The position numbers were made by a program, and so were the translations under genes. Below the pieces are notes generated by a model. It was not told the origin of the DNA. It made no database searches and worked only from the letters and a program-made list of their open reading frames with translations. A DNA stretch of 5,949 bases from positions 6,261 through 12,209 of the forward strand of contig PLSY01000265.1 of the NCBI GenBank assembly GCA_003164275.1, given 5' to 3'. Origin of the DNA: Acidimicrobiaceae bacterium. Its GTDB lineage: Bacteria > Actinomycetota > Acidimicrobiia > Acidimicrobiales > RAAP-2. This document shows positions 5,690 through 5,949 of the stretch, in pieces; within the stretch, counting starts at the first letter, position 1; each line of letters starts with the position of its first letter.

Positions 5690-5949
5690 ATAGCAGCCAC
5701 CGTCACCACCACTGAACCTCGCATCAACGACCGAATTCGAGCTCGTGAGGTACGACTGGTCGATCCCGATGGGGAACAGCTTGGCATCAAGCTGCTTCCC
5801 GAGGCATTGTCCATCGCCCGCGATCTCGACTTGGATCTCGTCGAAGTCGCCCCGGGTGCGAACCCGCCCGTATGCCGGATCATGGACTATGGGAAGTTCA
5901 AGTTCGATGCGGCGCAACGGGCCAAGGAGTCGCGGCGCAAGACGAGCAA
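5690..5949 (+). CDS. infC: Translation initiation factor IF-3 (3' truncated by window), ATA start
   Basis: IF-3 binds the 30S subunit, blocks premature 50S joining and checks start-codon pairing. The visible residues form the N-terminal domain: [16 protein letters not shown] (from residue 9), then [42 protein letters not shown] and the start of the basic linker ([13 protein letters not shown]). These are near-textbook IF-3 sequence. The start is inferred to be ATA at 5690. The in-frame TGA lies at 5681, no ATG, GTG or TTG is available before the conserved region, and AGGGAG is 9 nt upstream. Non-standard start codons are a known hallmark of infC (AUU in E. coli), where IF-3 represses its own translation, so autoregulation is likely here. 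rpmI and rplT usually follow, beyond this window. Confidence 0.93.
   Translation, partial: MAATVTTTEPRINDRIRAREVRLVDPDGEQLGIKLLPEALSIARDLDLDLVEVAPGANPPVCRIMDYGKFKFDAAQRAKESRRKTS

Noticed and set aside
5489..5917. Upstream extension of the DUF1844 frame to an ATG at 5917
   Set aside because: The extra N-terminal part is antisense to conserved infC sequence and to the leader, and it has no protein-like character. The GTG at 5488 with AGGA is a better start.

Overview
The window reads as chromosomal DNA from a high-GC actinobacterium. My best guess is Acidimicrobiia or a relative. The reasons are the strong G/C preference at third codon positions, a riboflavin gene cluster running straight into hisG, and a DUF1844 gene placed divergently beside infC. 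The class-level guess is inference from gene order and protein style, not a database result.

Layout. From 1 to 2275 on the + strand lies a tightly packed biosynthetic operon: the 3' part of ribBA (cut by the window edge), ribH (start overlaps the ribBA stop by 14 nt) and hisG (1-nt overlap, TGATG). Fourteen bases later, also on +, comes a gene for a divergent cold-shock-domain protein with a long Pro/Ser/Glu-rich tail (2290-3414). Converging on it from the - strand is a two-gene unit: a DUF1844 protein (5488-4976), then a 12-TM MFS transporter (4979-2826) joined by a GTGA stop/start overlap. The transporter frame runs on through about 195 low-complexity residues, so its 3' end lies antisense to the last 589 nt of the cold-shock gene. 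On the right, a roughly 200-nt structured leader (5489-5689) precedes the 5' part of infC (translation initiation factor IF-3), which appears to start at an ATA codon and is cut by the window end.

How the genes work together. RibBA and RibH supply both precursors of riboflavin and join them. HisG commits PRPP and ATP to histidine. Co-transcription with the rib genes is implied by the overlaps, but HisE, which I recall lying between ribH and hisG in Streptomyces, is absent. The DUF1844 and transporter genes are probably co-translated, with substrate and function unknown. DUF1844 and infC are divergent and share the 200-nt control region.

I see no mobile element, CRISPR array, tRNA or rRNA, and no obvious new defence or biosynthetic system. 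The points most worth a second look are the structured infC leader with a possible short leader peptide, the ATA start of infC, and the long tail-to-tail coding overlap between the cold-shock and transporter genes.
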